Source: Campylobacter hyointestinalis subsp. hyointestinalis
GTDB lineage: Bacteria > Campylobacterota > Campylobacteria > Campylobacterales > Campylobacteraceae
Length of the DNA stretch: 64,000 bases
NCBI RefSeq assembly: GCF_013372145.1
Contig: NZ_CP053827.1
Coordinates: 248,001-312,000 of the forward strand
Direction of reading: 5' to 3'
The notes under the pieces are model-generated. The model searched no databases and was not told the origin of the DNA. It was given only the letters and a program-made list of their open reading frames with translations. This document shows, one piece after another, positions 1 through 8,972 of the stretch; position 1 is the first letter of the stretch, and each line of letters opens with the position of its first letter. A program made the position numbers and the translations under genes.

Positions 1-977
1 CGGCTAATGCGAGTTTGATTTTAGGTAAATTTGAGTGTCAAAACTGCGAAAATTTAAATCCGCAAAATATCAAAAAAGTCTATGCGAGCAATCCGACTTT
101 GCTTTATTGCCTCTATAGCTTTGATAAAAGCTTGATAGCTGGACTTGTTTTTGAGTTTTGGGATATCGAAAAAAGATATCTTGATAAAAATGTGTATAGT
201 TTGCCAGTTGTAGGTGGATTTTACGGACAAGGTAGAGTGCCAAATATCGAAATGGTTTTAAGCTTAAAACCAGATCTTATCATAACTAGCAGAGGCACAA
301 AAGACGATCCAAAATACGGAGGAATTTTTAGAGCTTTAAAAATCCCAGTTTTGTATATAGATGATGAAGATAGCTTTGGAGTTGAATTGTACAAGGCATT
401 TGGAGAGGTTTTTGGCAACCAAAAAAGAGCAGATGAGCTGATATCTTACGCCGAGCAAAGTAAAAATTTGGCTAAAAGTTTAGCTGGTCTTAGCTTAGAT
501 AAACCAAGCGTATATTACGCTTTTGGTAGTGATGGGCTTGAGACTGAGTGCGCAAGCTCAAGTTTTATAAAACTCGTAGATCTAGCAGGTGGAGACAGTG
601 CCAAATTTAAATGTAAATCAAAAAACAAAATGAGCCGAGTAAAGGCGGATTTTGAAAAAATCTTGGCGGCAAACCCTGAAGTCATACTAGTCTATGAAAA
701 GGAATTTTTTGATAAAATTTGGAGTGATAAAAAGTGGAGCTTGATAAACGCAGTTAAAAATAAAAGAGTCTATCTCATACCCAGAAGCCCTTTTTCGTGG
801 GTAGGAAAACATGCTAGTTTTACAAAGCTTTTAGGGCTTAGATGGCTTATAGATGTTTTGCATAAAGACGCTTTAAACTTAGATGTAAGGCGTGAAGCTA
901 GTGAGTTTTACAGGCTATTTTTGTATGTGGATCTAAGTAAAGACGATCTGGATTTTATATTAAATGAAAAAAATTAG
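1..977 (+). CDS. FecB-type periplasmic metal-chelate binding protein (5' end outside window)
   Basis: Open from the first base, so start codon and signal peptide lie upstream; the TTG at 15 is not the likely start. About 325 residues are visible. The family hallmark is the stretch NIEMVLSLKPDLIITS near residue 80, typical of helical-backbone (FecB/BtuF/CeuE) binding proteins that deliver iron-siderophore, haem, cobalamin or nickel chelates to an ABC importer. The 3' end overlaps the permease start by 14 nt, so the four downstream genes form one operon. Ligand unknown; ExbB/ExbD/TonB downstream favour an iron chelate or haem taken up through an outer-membrane receptor, which is not in this window. 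Confidence 0.85.
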   Translation, partial: ANASLILGKFECQNCENLNPQNIKKVYASNPTLLYCLYSFDKSLIAGLVFEFWDIEKRYLDKNVYSLPVVGGFYGQGRVPNIEMVLSLKPDLIITSRGTKDDPKYGGIFRALKIPVLYIDDEDSFGVELYKAFGEVFGNQKRADELISYAEQSKNLAKSLAGLSLDKPSVYYAFGSDGLETECASSSFIKLVDLAGGDSAKFKCKSKNKMSRVKADFEKILAANPEVILVYEKEFFDKIWSDKKWSLINAVKNKRVYLIPRSPFSWVGKHASFTKLLGLRWLIDVLHKDALNLDVRREASEFYRLFLYVDLSKDDLDFILNEKN

Positions 978-1943
978 TTTTATTTTTATTTTTGCTCTGC
1001 TTGTTATATTTAGCGTTATATCTTTGACAAATGGTAAATTTGATATAAGTATGAGCGAATATCTAAGAGTTTTTACGGGGATTTTTAGCGGTGAGCAAAT
1101 TCCTGCTTCTGTTATCGTGCTTGATATCAGGCTTCCTAGAGTGATCGCAGCTATCATCATAGGATCAGCACTTGGCGTAGCAGGTGGTGCTTATCAAAAT
1201 ATGTTTATAAATCCATTAGTAAGTCCGTCTATCCTTGGAGTTTTGAGTGGTGCTAGTTTTGGCGCGGCGCTTGCTATGGTGATGGGTTTTGGTGTGTTTC
1301 ATCAGATGCTTTTTACTTTTATATTTGGTTTTGTTGCTGTTTTTTAGCAGTGATCATTGCTCTGTTTGGCGGAAGCAAAAATATGATAATGCTAGTTCTT
1401 GGCGGCGTTATATCAAGCTCTCTTTTTAGTTCGTTTTTAGCAGTTTTAAAGTATATAGCAGACCCAAATGAAACGCTTCCTGCGATAACTTATTTTCTTA
1501 TGGGAAGCCTGAGTTTTGCTACAAAAGAAGTTGTTTTTGTCGTTTTTATACCTATGGTTTTTGGTACTTTATCTCTTATATTTTTTGGCAAGCAGATAGA
1601 CGCTCTTAGTATGGGTGAAGAAGAAGCAAAAAGTCTTGGGGTAAATGTGAAGATGCTTAAAATTTGTGTTATATTTTTTGCTACTTTGATATCTGCTTTA
1701 AGCGTAATGCTAGCTGGAATCATAGGCTGGATAGGACTTATCGTGCCTCATATAGCTAGATTCGTTTATGGGGCAAACTCACGCACTATGCTGTTTAGTT
1801 CGGCATTTATAGGAGCTTTGTTTTTGCTTGTTTGTGATCTTTTAAGTAGGGAGCTTTTTACTTACGAAGTTCCTATTGGTATAGTTTCAAGCCTATTTGG
1901 AATCCCTATATTTTTAGCTGTTTTACTTAGGAGAAGATCTTGA
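964..1943 (+). pseudogene. FecCD-family permease of the metal-chelate ABC importer, split by a frameshift
   Basis: Two reading frames, 964-1347 (127 aa) and 1350-1943 (197 aa), together make the usual ~325-aa FecCD permease. The first has a membrane-anchored N terminus and the conserved RLPRVIAAIIIGSALGVAGG and NPLVSPSILGV motifs; the second has the IIGWIGLIVPHIAR motif and a last membrane segment. The break lies at the T6 run 1340-1345: one more T restores a continuous reading FVAVFLAVIIALFGG. As written, the protein would stop after about four helices and import should fail unless ribosomes slip or the run varies. It overlaps the binding-protein gene upstream and the ATPase gene downstream. 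Confidence 0.85.
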
Positions 1944-2668
1944 TAAAGCTAGTAAATTTAAACGTGAAATATGCTAAAAAAGAGGTATTAAAGCAAATTT
2001 GTTTTGAGTTTGAGGGTGGAATTTTAAATATACTTGGTGAAAACGGCTCTGGCAAGTCGAGTCTTTTAAAAGCTATTTTGGGGCTTATCAAATTTAGCGG
2101 AGATGTTTTGATAAACAGAGCTAATTTACGTTCTTTTAGTTCAAGAGAATTAGCAAGCCTTATAAGCTATATACCTCAATCAAATTTCACTCCGTTTAAC
2201 TATAGCGTACTTGATATGGTTTTGATGGGAAGACTTGCGTATAAGGGGCTTTTTGATAACTACTCTAAAAACGACCGACTTATAGCTATGCAATCCTTAG
2301 AAAGTCTTGGTATATTAAATTTAGTAAATGACGAGTTTTTAAACCTTAGCGGAGGACAAAAGCAGCTTGTTTTGATAGCTAGAGCTCTAGCTAGCAGAGC
2401 AAAAACTATCATAATGGACGAGCCTATAAACGGGCTTGATTTTGGCAATCAAATAAGGCTTTTAGAGATGATAAAAATGGTCGCTAGTAGCGGGTATGAT
2501 TTTATCATAACCACACATCACCCAAGACACGCTAGATTTATCGGTGGAAGGGCGATTTTGATAAAAAATGGTGAGATATTTAGAGACACTGCTAGTGAGC
2601 TTTTAGATAGCTCTTTGATATCCAAATTATACGGAGTTGATTATAAAAAATATGAGGAGTTACTATGA
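1940..2668 (+). CDS. ABC transporter ATPase of the metal-chelate importer (FecE/BtuD type)
   Basis: 242 aa, normal length for the family. Walker A GENGSGKSS near residue 34, Q-loop IPQSNF, signature LSGGQKQ near 139, Walker B TIIMDEP near 158 and a switch histidine in TTHHPRH. It energises uptake by the permease encoded just upstream. Starts at TTG inside a TTGA overlap with the permease stop, with GGAGA 6 nt upstream, and ends in an ATGA overlap with the methyltransferase, so translation of the set looks coupled. The gene itself is intact although its permease partner is frameshifted. Confidence 0.9.
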   Translation: MIKLVNLNVKYAKKEVLKQICFEFEGGILNILGENGSGKSSLLKAILGLIKFSGDVLINRANLRSFSSRELASLISYIPQSNFTPFNYSVLDMVLMGRLAYKGLFDNYSKNDRLIAMQSLESLGILNLVNDEFLNLSGGQKQLVLIARALASRAKTIIMDEPINGLDFGNQIRLLEMIKMVASSGYDFIITTHHPRHARFIGGRAILIKNGEIFRDTASELLDSSLISKLYGVDYKKYEELL

Positions 2669-3456
2669 TGATGAGTTCAAATTATGATGAGATAGATTTT
2701 GCTAGACTTTATATAGAGCAAAAAAAGATAAGCACTTTTAAGCCAAAAAGTAGTGCGGACTGGGATAAAAAAGCTTCTAGTATGAATGAAAGTGTGCATA
2801 AAAGTCATTACGTTGATGATTTTATCTCTAAGATAAAATTTGATAGTTCTACTAGTGTTTTAGATATGGGATGTGGTCCTGGAACTATAGGACTTAGGCT
2901 TGCAAAAGATGCTAAAAACGTACTTTGCTGCGATTATAGCGACGAGATGCTAAAATGCGTCAAGCAAAATGCAAAAAATTTAAATTTAGATAATGTAAGC
3001 GTTAAAAAGATATCATTTGAAGATAGCTGGAAAGAGCTTCCAAAATGCGACATAGTCACTGCTTCAAGGTGTCTTGAAGTGGATGATGCAAAAGACGCTT
3101 TAAAAAAGCTTATTAGCAAAGCAAATAAAGCAGTCTATATAACTTACAATATCGGAAGAAGTTTTTTAGGCGATGAGATAAGCAATATCTTGAGTGATAA
3201 AGTCTATCCAAAGCCTGATTATATTTATATTTTAAACATACTTTATCAGATGGGTTATCTTGCAAAAGTTGATTTTATAAGCCATAGTGATTGTAAATTT
3301 AAAGCTAGTAGTTTTGATGAGTTTATCGCTGCAGTGCAGTGGAGTTATGGTAAAAATGTGAGCGAAGCCGATAGGCAAAATTTAAGAGTTTATTATGAAA
3401 AAAACAGCACTATATATAAAGAAATGAATTGGGCTTTTATAGAAATTTTAGTTTAA
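2665..3456 (+). CDS. Class I SAM-dependent methyltransferase in the metal-chelate uptake operon
   Basis: 263 aa with SAM-binding motif [16 protein letters not shown] near residue 68, an acidic motif [11 protein letters not shown], and [12 protein letters not shown] at the motif IV position. Starts in an ATGA overlap with the ATPase gene, with AGGAG at 2653. The substrate cannot be deduced. Its place inside an importer operon suggests it modifies the imported ligand, or a metallophore or corrin/haem-type compound, but that is inference. It could also be an unrelated small-molecule methyltransferase carried along by operon structure. Confidence 0.8.
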   Translation: MMMSSNYDEIDFARLYIEQKKISTFKPKSSADWDKKASSMNESVHKSHYVDDFISKIKFDSSTSVLDMGCGPGTIGLRLAKDAKNVLCCDYSDEMLKCVKQNAKNLNLDNVSVKKISFEDSWKELPKCDIVTASRCLEVDDAKDALKKLISKANKAVYITYNIGRSFLGDEISNILSDKVYPKPDYIYILNILYQMGYLAKVDFISHSDCKFKASSFDEFIAAVQWSYGKNVSEADRQNLRVYYEKNSTIYKEMNWAFIEILV

Positions 3457-3466
3457 GGTTTGCATT

Positions 3467-3889
3467 ATGGAAGCGGTTCTGTTTTTAAAGCAAAATGTTG
3501 TCATTATGGGAATTCTGGGTTTTATGAGCTTTTTCTCACTATATTTTAGCATAGAAAGAGTTCTGTTTTATAGCTTGATCGATACTAAGCATTATAAGAG
3601 CGCTAAAGAGCTTGAGATAGCGCTTACTAAAAATTTAACTTTTTTGTATGTGATATACTCAAACGCTCCTTACGTAGGGCTTTTAGGGACGGTTTGTGGG
3701 ATAATGATAACGTTTTATGACATGGGTGCTTCAGGAAACATAGACGCAAATACCATAATGATAGGACTTTCTTTAGCCCTTAAAGCTAGCGCTCTTGGTA
3801 TAGCAGTGGCGATCCCAACTTTGGCGGTATATAATTTGCTAAATAGAAAAGTAGATGTTTTGCTCGCTAAATTTGAGGAAACATTTTGA
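3467..3889 (+). CDS. exbB: ExbB-family proton channel protein of the TonB system
   Basis: 140 aa with three hydrophobic segments and the MotA/TolQ/ExbB signature [17 protein letters not shown] followed by [19 protein letters not shown]. This is the short form common in epsilonproteobacteria. With ExbD it forms the inner-membrane proton-driven motor that energises TonB-dependent outer-membrane receptors. It lies 10 nt after the methyltransferase gene and overlaps exbD by 4 nt, so it is likely transcribed with the ABC importer genes upstream and serves the same uptake route. Confidence 0.92.
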   Translation: MEAVLFLKQNVVIMGILGFMSFFSLYFSIERVLFYSLIDTKHYKSAKELEIALTKNLTFLYVIYSNAPYVGLLGTVCGIMITFYDMGASGNIDANTIMIGLSLALKASALGIAVAIPTLAVYNLLNRKVDVLLAKFEETF

Positions 3890-4266
3890 GACTTCCTAAA
3901 AATGACGGTCTAAATATAGTTCCTTTTATAGATATTATGCTAGTATTGCTCTGCATTGTGCTTAGCATATCGACGTTTATAGCTAGCGGACACATAAAGC
4001 TAAGTTTGCCAAATGCAGATTCTAGTATAAAAAATATAGAAAAAAGCCAGATTGTAATAAGCGTAGATAAAGAAAACAACTTATATTTTAATGACGGATT
4101 GGTAGATAAAGAAGCCTTAAAAAACGAAATATTTAAACTAGAAAATAGTGATTTTATAGAGATAAAAAGCGATAAAGAGAGTAAATTTGAGACTTTCGTG
4201 TGGATCATTGATATATTAAAAGAGAAAAACCATGAGAATTTCTCCATCGTCACAAAAAACGATTAG
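3886..4266 (+). CDS. exbD: ExbD-family protein of the TonB motor
   Basis: 126 aa: short cytoplasmic N terminus with [18 protein letters not shown], in which the aspartate of the single membrane helix (FIDIMLVLL) is the conserved proton-path residue, then a periplasmic domain. Starts at TTG in a TTGA overlap with exbB. The end overlaps the tonB start by 35 nt. Sequence and order exbB-exbD-tonB are standard for the family. Intact, unlike tonB. Confidence 0.92.
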   Translation: MRLPKNDGLNIVPFIDIMLVLLCIVLSISTFIASGHIKLSLPNADSSIKNIEKSQIVISVDKENNLYFNDGLVDKEALKNEIFKLENSDFIEIKSDKESKFETFVWIIDILKEKNHENFSIVTKND

Positions 4267-4983
4267 TATAAATTTACTAGCGTTTTTGATATCGGCCGTT
4301 TTGCACGTTTGCGTTTTTGCTTACACTCTAAATTTGGATATCAAAACTCCAAAAGAGCAAACTAAACACAGCCTTAAGCTATCTCTCAATAAATTTGAAG
4401 CTTTAAATGACAATGTAAAAAGTGATGAAAAAGCTGAGAAGCCAAAAACTATTCCAGAAATGGCTAAAAAACTAGAAGAGCCAAAACAAGAATCTAACCC
4501 AAAAATTCCTAAAACTCCTAAAAAACCTATACCAAAAAAAGTGGAAAAAAGCAAACACCAAAAGAAAACATTTCAAATAAAGCAGATAATACAACCCAAA
4601 AAACGGCATTAGATCAAAACGCAATAGACGTAAATACAACTTCAAGCGCTCTTTTGCAAGATGAAAAAACAACTACTACTGGTGATATCTCAAAGCCTAT
4701 TTATCTAAAAAATGATGACGAGCTATTTATAAAGATAAAAAACGAGATCGTCAAAAACGTAACTTATCCAAGAACAGCAAGAAAACTAGGGCAACAAGGC
4801 GTGGTAAAAGTGGAGTTTGTCTTGGATAAAAATGGGCTAAAGAGCTACGGACTAAAAAAACAGAGCCGCTTTAGCTCACTAAATGCCGCAGCTCTTAAAG
4901 CTTTGAAAAATGCGAGTTCAAACTTTCCAAAAGTAGATAGCAAGTATCAAATTTCACTTGATATCGCTTTTGAACTCAAGTAA
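4232..4983 (+). pseudogene. tonB: TonB energy transducer, interrupted by a frameshift
   Basis: The first frame, 4232-4612, encodes the N-terminal membrane anchor ([20 protein letters not shown]) and a Pro/Lys-rich spacer. The second, open to 4983, encodes the C-terminal TonB domain with NVTYPRTARKLGQQGVVKVE and LNAAALKALKNASS. Adding one A to the A6 run at 4545-4550 (the A7 run at 4534-4540 is an alternative) joins both parts in frame as a ~250-aa TonB. As written, the receptor-contacting domain would not be made, so this motor should be uncoupled from its receptor. Confidence 0.85.
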
Positions 4984-5003
4984 AATGCTACTAAATTCAA
5001 AGC

Positions 5004-5582
5004 TCAAGCATTTATATTAAGTGCATTTGCGCCTAACTCTTCGATCCTTGAAGCAACTTTTTGTATGGCTTTGTCTATGGTTTGATTTGATATATCAGGA
5101 AGTTTTCCGCCCCAAAGTTTGCTAGCCTCTTCAAAACCTCTTTTCATACCTTCAAAACCCTTTTGTAGTTTATTTACGTCGTCTCCTGCGCCACTTATAA
5201 CGAAATTTGCGATGCGTTCGCTTGTTTTATCCACGCCAAAAAATCCATTTTCGCCTACTAGCTCTTGAAGTTCATCTTTATTCATCGAGCCTATATCTTT
5301 GCCCTCATAGCCTACTTGTGCGGCTAAATTTGATATCAAAGCCTTGCCTTGTTCGTTTGCACCGCTAAGTATATCCATAAGTGAGCTTTGAGCTTGAGTG
5401 TTGTTTGAAGAGAGGCTAAGACTTTGCTGTGAAAATTCCATAAAATACGCAGTGCTTATACCTTTAGCACCCATCTGTTTTAGTTCATCTATGCTTTTAT
5501 CTTTTGTGTTAAAAGTAGAACTTTTGTTGTTTGAAGTGGCAAATGTCTGATCATATCTGTTTAAAGCCGTATTGATTTGCAT
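5004..5582 (-). CDS. Conserved Campylobacter hypothetical protein, possibly flagellar-regulon or secreted
   Basis: 192 aa, soluble, rich in Ser/Asn/Gln at the N terminus, no signal peptide or membrane segment, no cysteine. The N terminus (MQINTALNRY, then a low-complexity Ser/Asn stretch) resembles the unstructured start of proteins exported by the flagellar apparatus, but this is only a resemblance. RBS AAGGAG lies just upstream. A sigma-28-like promoter (TAAA at 5634-5631, CGATAT from 5614) precedes it. It is convergent with tonB and unrelated to the iron genes. I do not recognise the family with certainty. Confidence 0.6.
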   Translation of the reverse strand: MQINTALNRYDQTFATSNNKSSTFNTKDKSIDELKQMGAKGISTAYFMEFSQQSLSLSSNNTQAQSSLMDILSGANEQGKALISNLAAQVGYEGKDIGSMNKDELQELVGENGFFGVDKTSERIANFVISGAGDDVNKLQKGFEGMKRGFEEASKLWGGKLPDISNQTIDKAIQKVASRIEELGANALNINA

Positions 5583-5610
5583 AATTTCTCCTTGAATTTG
5601 TATATATAAT

Positions 5611-5634
5611 ATCGTTCAAATTTGATTTGATTTA
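5611..5634 (-). promoter_or_regulatory. Possible sigma-28 (FliA) promoter of the 5004-5582 gene
   Basis: On the minus strand TAAA, 16 nt, then CGATAT. The FliA consensus is TAAA-N15-GCCGATAA, so the spacing is one base short of ideal and the two bases before CGAT are AA rather than GC. Suggestive only. Confidence 0.35.
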
Positions 5635-5702
5635 AGGCTTGTCTTATATGGTATTTTAGCAAAAATTTGATACAATTGCTAAAAATTTATCAAAGGATGA
5701 AA

Positions 5703-6917
5703 ATGAGCCATATTTTGATCATCGGCGCTGGCGGCGTGAGCCAAGTAGCGACCGTAAAATGTGCTATGAATACAAAAACTTTCACAAAGATAACTCTAGC
5801 AAGCAGAACAAAAAGCAAATGTGAAGCAATAGCTAAATTTATAAAAGAGCGTTTAAACGTGGATATAAACACGGTCAAAATAGACGCTGATGATACAAAA
5901 GCAGTCGTAAATTTGATAAAAGATATAAAAGCCGATTTGCTTTTAAACGTTGCTTTGCCTTATCAAGATCTAACCCTTATGGACGCTTGCGTGGAGGCTG
6001 GAATTCCATATATCGATACTGCAAACTACGAGCATCCAGATACTGCTAAATTTGAGTATAAGTTGCAATGGGCAAAAGATAGTGATTTTAAGAGTGCTAA
6101 CACTATGGCGCTTCTTGGTAGTGGATTTGATCCGGGCGTGACAAATGTATTTTGTGCTTATGCAAAACAAAACTTGTTTGATGAAATTTATGAGATCGAT
6201 ATCTTAGATTGTAACGCTGGAGATCATGGATACGCTTTTGCTACAAACTTTAATCCTGAGATAAATTTGCGTGAAGTAAGCGCAAAGGGCAGATACTGGG
6301 AAAATGGCAAATGGATAGAGACAGATCCTATGGAGATAATGTTTAAATGGGACTATCCAAAAGTAGGCGTAAAAGATAGCTATCTGCTCTATCACGAAGA
6401 GCTTGAGAGCTTAGTAAAAAATATACCTACGCTTAAAAGAATTCGCTTTTTTATGACATTTGGGCAAAGCTATCTGACTCATATGAAATGTCTTGAAAAC
6501 GTTGGAATGCTACGCATAGACGAAGTAGAACATAACGGCGTAAAAATCGTACCTATACAGTTTTTAAAGACACTTTTACCAGATCCTGCTAGTCTTGGGG
6601 AGCGTACAAAAGGTAAAACAAACATCGGCTGCGTGATAACAGGTATAAAAGATGATAAGCCAAGAAAAGTTTATATCTACAATGTCTGTGATCATGAAGA
6701 GTGCTACAAAGAGACGGGCGCTCAAGCAGTGAGCTACACCACAGGAGTTCCTGCGATGATAGGAAGTATGATGGTCGCTAATGGAATTTGGAGCAGTAAA
6801 GGCGTATTTAACATGGAGGATTTTGACGCAAAACCATTTATGGACGAGCTAAATAAACAAGGTTTGCCGTGGGAAATCATCGAAATGGATCCAAATAGCA
6901 ATAGGATAGTAAAATGA
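5703..6917 (+). CDS. Saccharopine dehydrogenase-like protein, probable carboxynorspermidine dehydrogenase
   Basis: 404 aa from ATG 5703, chosen because AAAGG (5692-5696) sits 6 nt upstream; ATG 5697 abuts it. N-terminal Rossmann motif HILIIGAGGVSQVA, then the family stretches CVEAGIPYIDTANYE and GSGFDPGVTNVFCAYA. In Campylobacter this family (Lys1-annotated, Cj0172c-like) makes carboxyspermidine/carboxynorspermidine from aspartate semialdehyde and a diamine for spermidine synthesis, not saccharopine for lysine breakdown. The partner decarboxylase is not nearby. The end overlaps the next small gene by 4 nt. Confidence 0.85.
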   Translation: MSHILIIGAGGVSQVATVKCAMNTKTFTKITLASRTKSKCEAIAKFIKERLNVDINTVKIDADDTKAVVNLIKDIKADLLLNVALPYQDLTLMDACVEAGIPYIDTANYEHPDTAKFEYKLQWAKDSDFKSANTMALLGSGFDPGVTNVFCAYAKQNLFDEIYEIDILDCNAGDHGYAFATNFNPEINLREVSAKGRYWENGKWIETDPMEIMFKWDYPKVGVKDSYLLYHEELESLVKNIPTLKRIRFFMTFGQSYLTHMKCLENVGMLRIDEVEHNGVKIVPIQFLKTLLPDPASLGERTKGKTNIGCVITGIKDDKPRKVYIYNVCDHEECYKETGAQAVSYTTGVPAMIGSMMVANGIWSSKGVFNMEDFDAKPFMDELNKQGLPWEIIEMDPNSNRIVK

Positions 6918-7174
6918 AGCATATCATCGTCATATCTCTCTTTTGTGTTTCTTTATTTGCCAGGAATTTAAAGATAGACTTTATAAGCGAAGATGGTCTA
7001 AAACTCACTATAGATGCCAAAGACTATTTGGCTTTAAATTTACCTTGCAAAGGCTGGAAAATAGGTGATGAACTTGAGATCTTAAGTGGCGATAAAAATG
7101 CAAGATGTCTAAATGCTGAGTATTTAAATTTACGTACTAAAACATCTTGTGAACTGCTTTGCGATGCGAAGTAA
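6914..7174 (+). CDS. Small exported hypothetical protein
   Basis: 86 aa. The first 16 residues (MKHIIVISLFCVSLFA) form a clear signal peptide, cleavage likely after FA. The mature part of about 70 residues has four cysteines (one in LPCKGW, one in NARC, and CELLC at the end), which suggests disulfides in the periplasm. ATGA overlap with the dehydrogenase gene implies coupled translation. No family recognised. Confidence 0.65.
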   Translation: MKHIIVISLFCVSLFARNLKIDFISEDGLKLTIDAKDYLALNLPCKGWKIGDELEILSGDKNARCLNAEYLNLRTKTSCELLCDAK

Positions 7175-7196
7175 ATTGAATTTAAGATTATTTAGC

Positions 7197-7202
7197 TATA
7201 AT
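7197..7202 (+). promoter_or_regulatory. -10 box of the rpmE promoter
   Basis: Perfect TATAAT (GCTATAATGCC context) 33 bases before the rpmE start. Upstream DNA is A/T-rich without a good -35, as usual for Campylobacter sigma-70 promoters. It probably drives rpmE, rsmI, rlmB and the genes beyond. Confidence 0.6.
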
Positions 7203-7234
7203 GCCAAGTTTTATAAAATTTAAAAGGACAAGCA

Positions 7235-7435
7235 ATGAAAAAAGATATACATCCAGAGTATGTTGAATGCACAGTTACTTGCGCTTGTGGAAACACATTT
7301 AAAAGCAAGTCAAATAAACCAGAGATCAGAGTTGATATCTGCAACGTATGCCATCCGTTTTTTACAGGTAGCGAAAAGATCGTAGATAGTGCAGGACGCG
7401 TTGATAAATTCAAGAAAAAATACAATATGAAATAA
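7235..7435 (+). CDS. rpmE: 50S ribosomal protein L31
   Basis: 66 aa, full family length. Starts [19 protein letters not shown] and carries the zinc-type cysteines (CAC near residue 16, [10 protein letters not shown] near 37), so this is the zinc-binding form rather than the cysteine-free paralogue. RBS AAAGGA at 7223. First gene of a translation-related run followed by two rRNA methyltransferases. Confidence 0.96.
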   Translation: MKKDIHPEYVECTVTCACGNTFKSKSNKPEIRVDICNVCHPFFTGSEKIVDSAGRVDKFKKKYNMK

Positions 7436-7439
7436 AACG

Positions 7440-8255
7440 TTGCTCTATTTTCTTCCGACCCCGATAGGGAATTTAGATGATATCTCAAAGAGATGCCTGG
7501 ACGTCTTAGAACTTTGTGAAATCATCATCTGCGAAGATACTAGAGTAACAAAATCCCTCATAACTCTTTTGAATGCTAAATTTGGTTTGCAGATCAGCCC
7601 AAAAGAGTTTTATTCTCTTCATACTCACAACGAAAAAGATTTTTTTGATAAATTTGATAAATCTAAGCTTGAAACTAGGATTTGTGTTTATGCAAGCGAC
7701 GCAGGAATGCCTTGTATAAGTGATCCAGGAATTTCACTAGTGAAATTTGCTCAGCAAAATAGTATAAAATATGAAGTTCTAAGCGGCGCAAACGCTCTTC
7801 TACTAGCAGCTGCAGCTAGCGGGATCATAGAAAAAGAATTTACATTTTTAGGATTTTTACCAAATTTAGGCAAAGAAAGACGCATAGCGATCCAAAATGC
7901 GTTAAATTCACTATATCCGGTGATCATATATGAGTCTCCAAAACGAATTTTAAGTCTAGTAGAAGATATAGCAAAATTATCGCCAGATAGAGAGATCTTT
8001 GCCATAAAAGAAGCTACGAAGAAATTTGAAACCAAATTTAAAGACAATGCTACAAATTTACTCACTATCTTAAAAGAATCAAATTTAAGCGGAGAGTGGT
8101 GCGTAGTCGTAGATAGATCTCCTGTTAGTGCATTTGAGCGCATAAGTCAGAGCGATATCTTAGCTCTTGATATACCACCAAAACAAAAGGCGAAATTACT
8201 TTGCAAAATCACAGGCGAGAACTCAAAAAAAATATATCAAAATTTGATAAAATAA
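7440..8255 (+). CDS. rsmI: 16S rRNA (cytidine-1402-2'-O)-methyltransferase RsmI
   Basis: 271 aa, tetrapyrrole-methylase fold. The start LYFLPTPIGNLDDISKRCLD fixes the TTG at 7440 as initiation codon, 5 nt after the rpmE stop. Other family motifs: IICEDTRVT, YASDAGMPCISDPG and EFTFLGFLP. Methylates the ribose of C1402 in the decoding centre using SAM. Co-transcribed with rpmE. Non-ATG start and tight spacing suggest coupling to rpmE translation. Confidence 0.94.
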   Translation: MLYFLPTPIGNLDDISKRCLDVLELCEIIICEDTRVTKSLITLLNAKFGLQISPKEFYSLHTHNEKDFFDKFDKSKLETRICVYASDAGMPCISDPGISLVKFAQQNSIKYEVLSGANALLLAAAASGIIEKEFTFLGFLPNLGKERRIAIQNALNSLYPVIIYESPKRILSLVEDIAKLSPDREIFAIKEATKKFETKFKDNATNLLTILKESNLSGEWCVVVDRSPVSAFERISQSDILALDIPPKQKAKLLCKITGENSKKIYQNLIK

Positions 8256-8291
8256 GCTAATTTTTAACGGCTTTAGGATATCATCATTCTT

Positions 8292-8972
8292 ATGATTATT
8301 TATGGAAAACAATTATTTTTACATTTATTAGACAAACATAAAGATAAGCTTATAAATATCTACTTAGCTAAAGAAGTTGAAAAGGATATCTTTAGTAAGA
8401 TCGCTAAAAGTGGTATCAAAATTCAAAAAGTAGACAATAAAAAAGCTCAAGCTTTGGCTCGCGGTGGAAATCATCAGGGCTTTTTGGCCGAAGTCAGTGA
8501 GTTTGAGTTTGCAAATTTAGATCTTATCAAAAAGCAAGATTTTATAGTGGTTTTATATGGACTTAGCGACGTTGGGAATATAGGCGGTATAGTGCGAAGT
8601 GCTTACGCACTTGGCGGGGGCGGCGTTATCATAGTAGCAAAAAACGCTGCTATGGAAGGTATAGTTAGAACTAGTAGTGGCGCTGCTTATGAGATCCCAG
8701 TAGCTTTAGTAAATGACGGGTTAAGTCTTTTAAATGAACTAAAACAAGTGGGATATAAAATTTACGGCTCTGATGCCAAAGGTAAAAATCCTAGCGAGTG
8801 TAAATTTGATAAAAAAACCGTACTTGTGATGGGTAGTGAAGGCGAAGGAATCCATAAAAAAGCTCTTGAAAAATGCGATGAAAGTTTAGGCATAAAAATG
8901 CGTGAAGGCTGGGATAGTTTAAATGTCAGCGTAGCGTTTGGAATATTATTTGATAGGATGATAAATGGCTAA
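8292..8972 (+). CDS. rlmB: TrmH/SpoU-family rRNA ribose 2'-O-methyltransferase (RlmB-like)
   Basis: 226 aa. N-terminal RNA-binding domain (about 1-75) with GGNHQGFLAEV, then a SPOUT domain with LYGLSDVGNIGGIVRSAYA, MGSEGEGI and LNVSVAFGILF, the three knot motifs that bind SAM. RlmB methylates G2251 of 23S rRNA; assignment to that exact site rests on family similarity. The last 8 nt overlap the RodZ-like gene. Confidence 0.88.
   Translation: MIIYGKQLFLHLLDKHKDKLINIYLAKEVEKDIFSKIAKSGIKIQKVDNKKAQALARGGNHQGFLAEVSEFEFANLDLIKKQDFIVVLYGLSDVGNIGGIVRSAYALGGGGVIIVAKNAAMEGIVRTSSGAAYEIPVALVNDGLSLLNELKQVGYKIYGSDAKGKNPSECKFDKKTVLVMGSEGEGIHKKALEKCDESLGIKMREGWDSLNVSVAFGILFDRMING

Noticed and set aside
4982-5013. 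Hairpin AAATGCT / AGCATTT between tonB and the 5004 gene
   Set aside because: Seven A/T-rich base pairs around a 17-base loop overlapping the stop codon of the minus gene; too weak to call a terminator.
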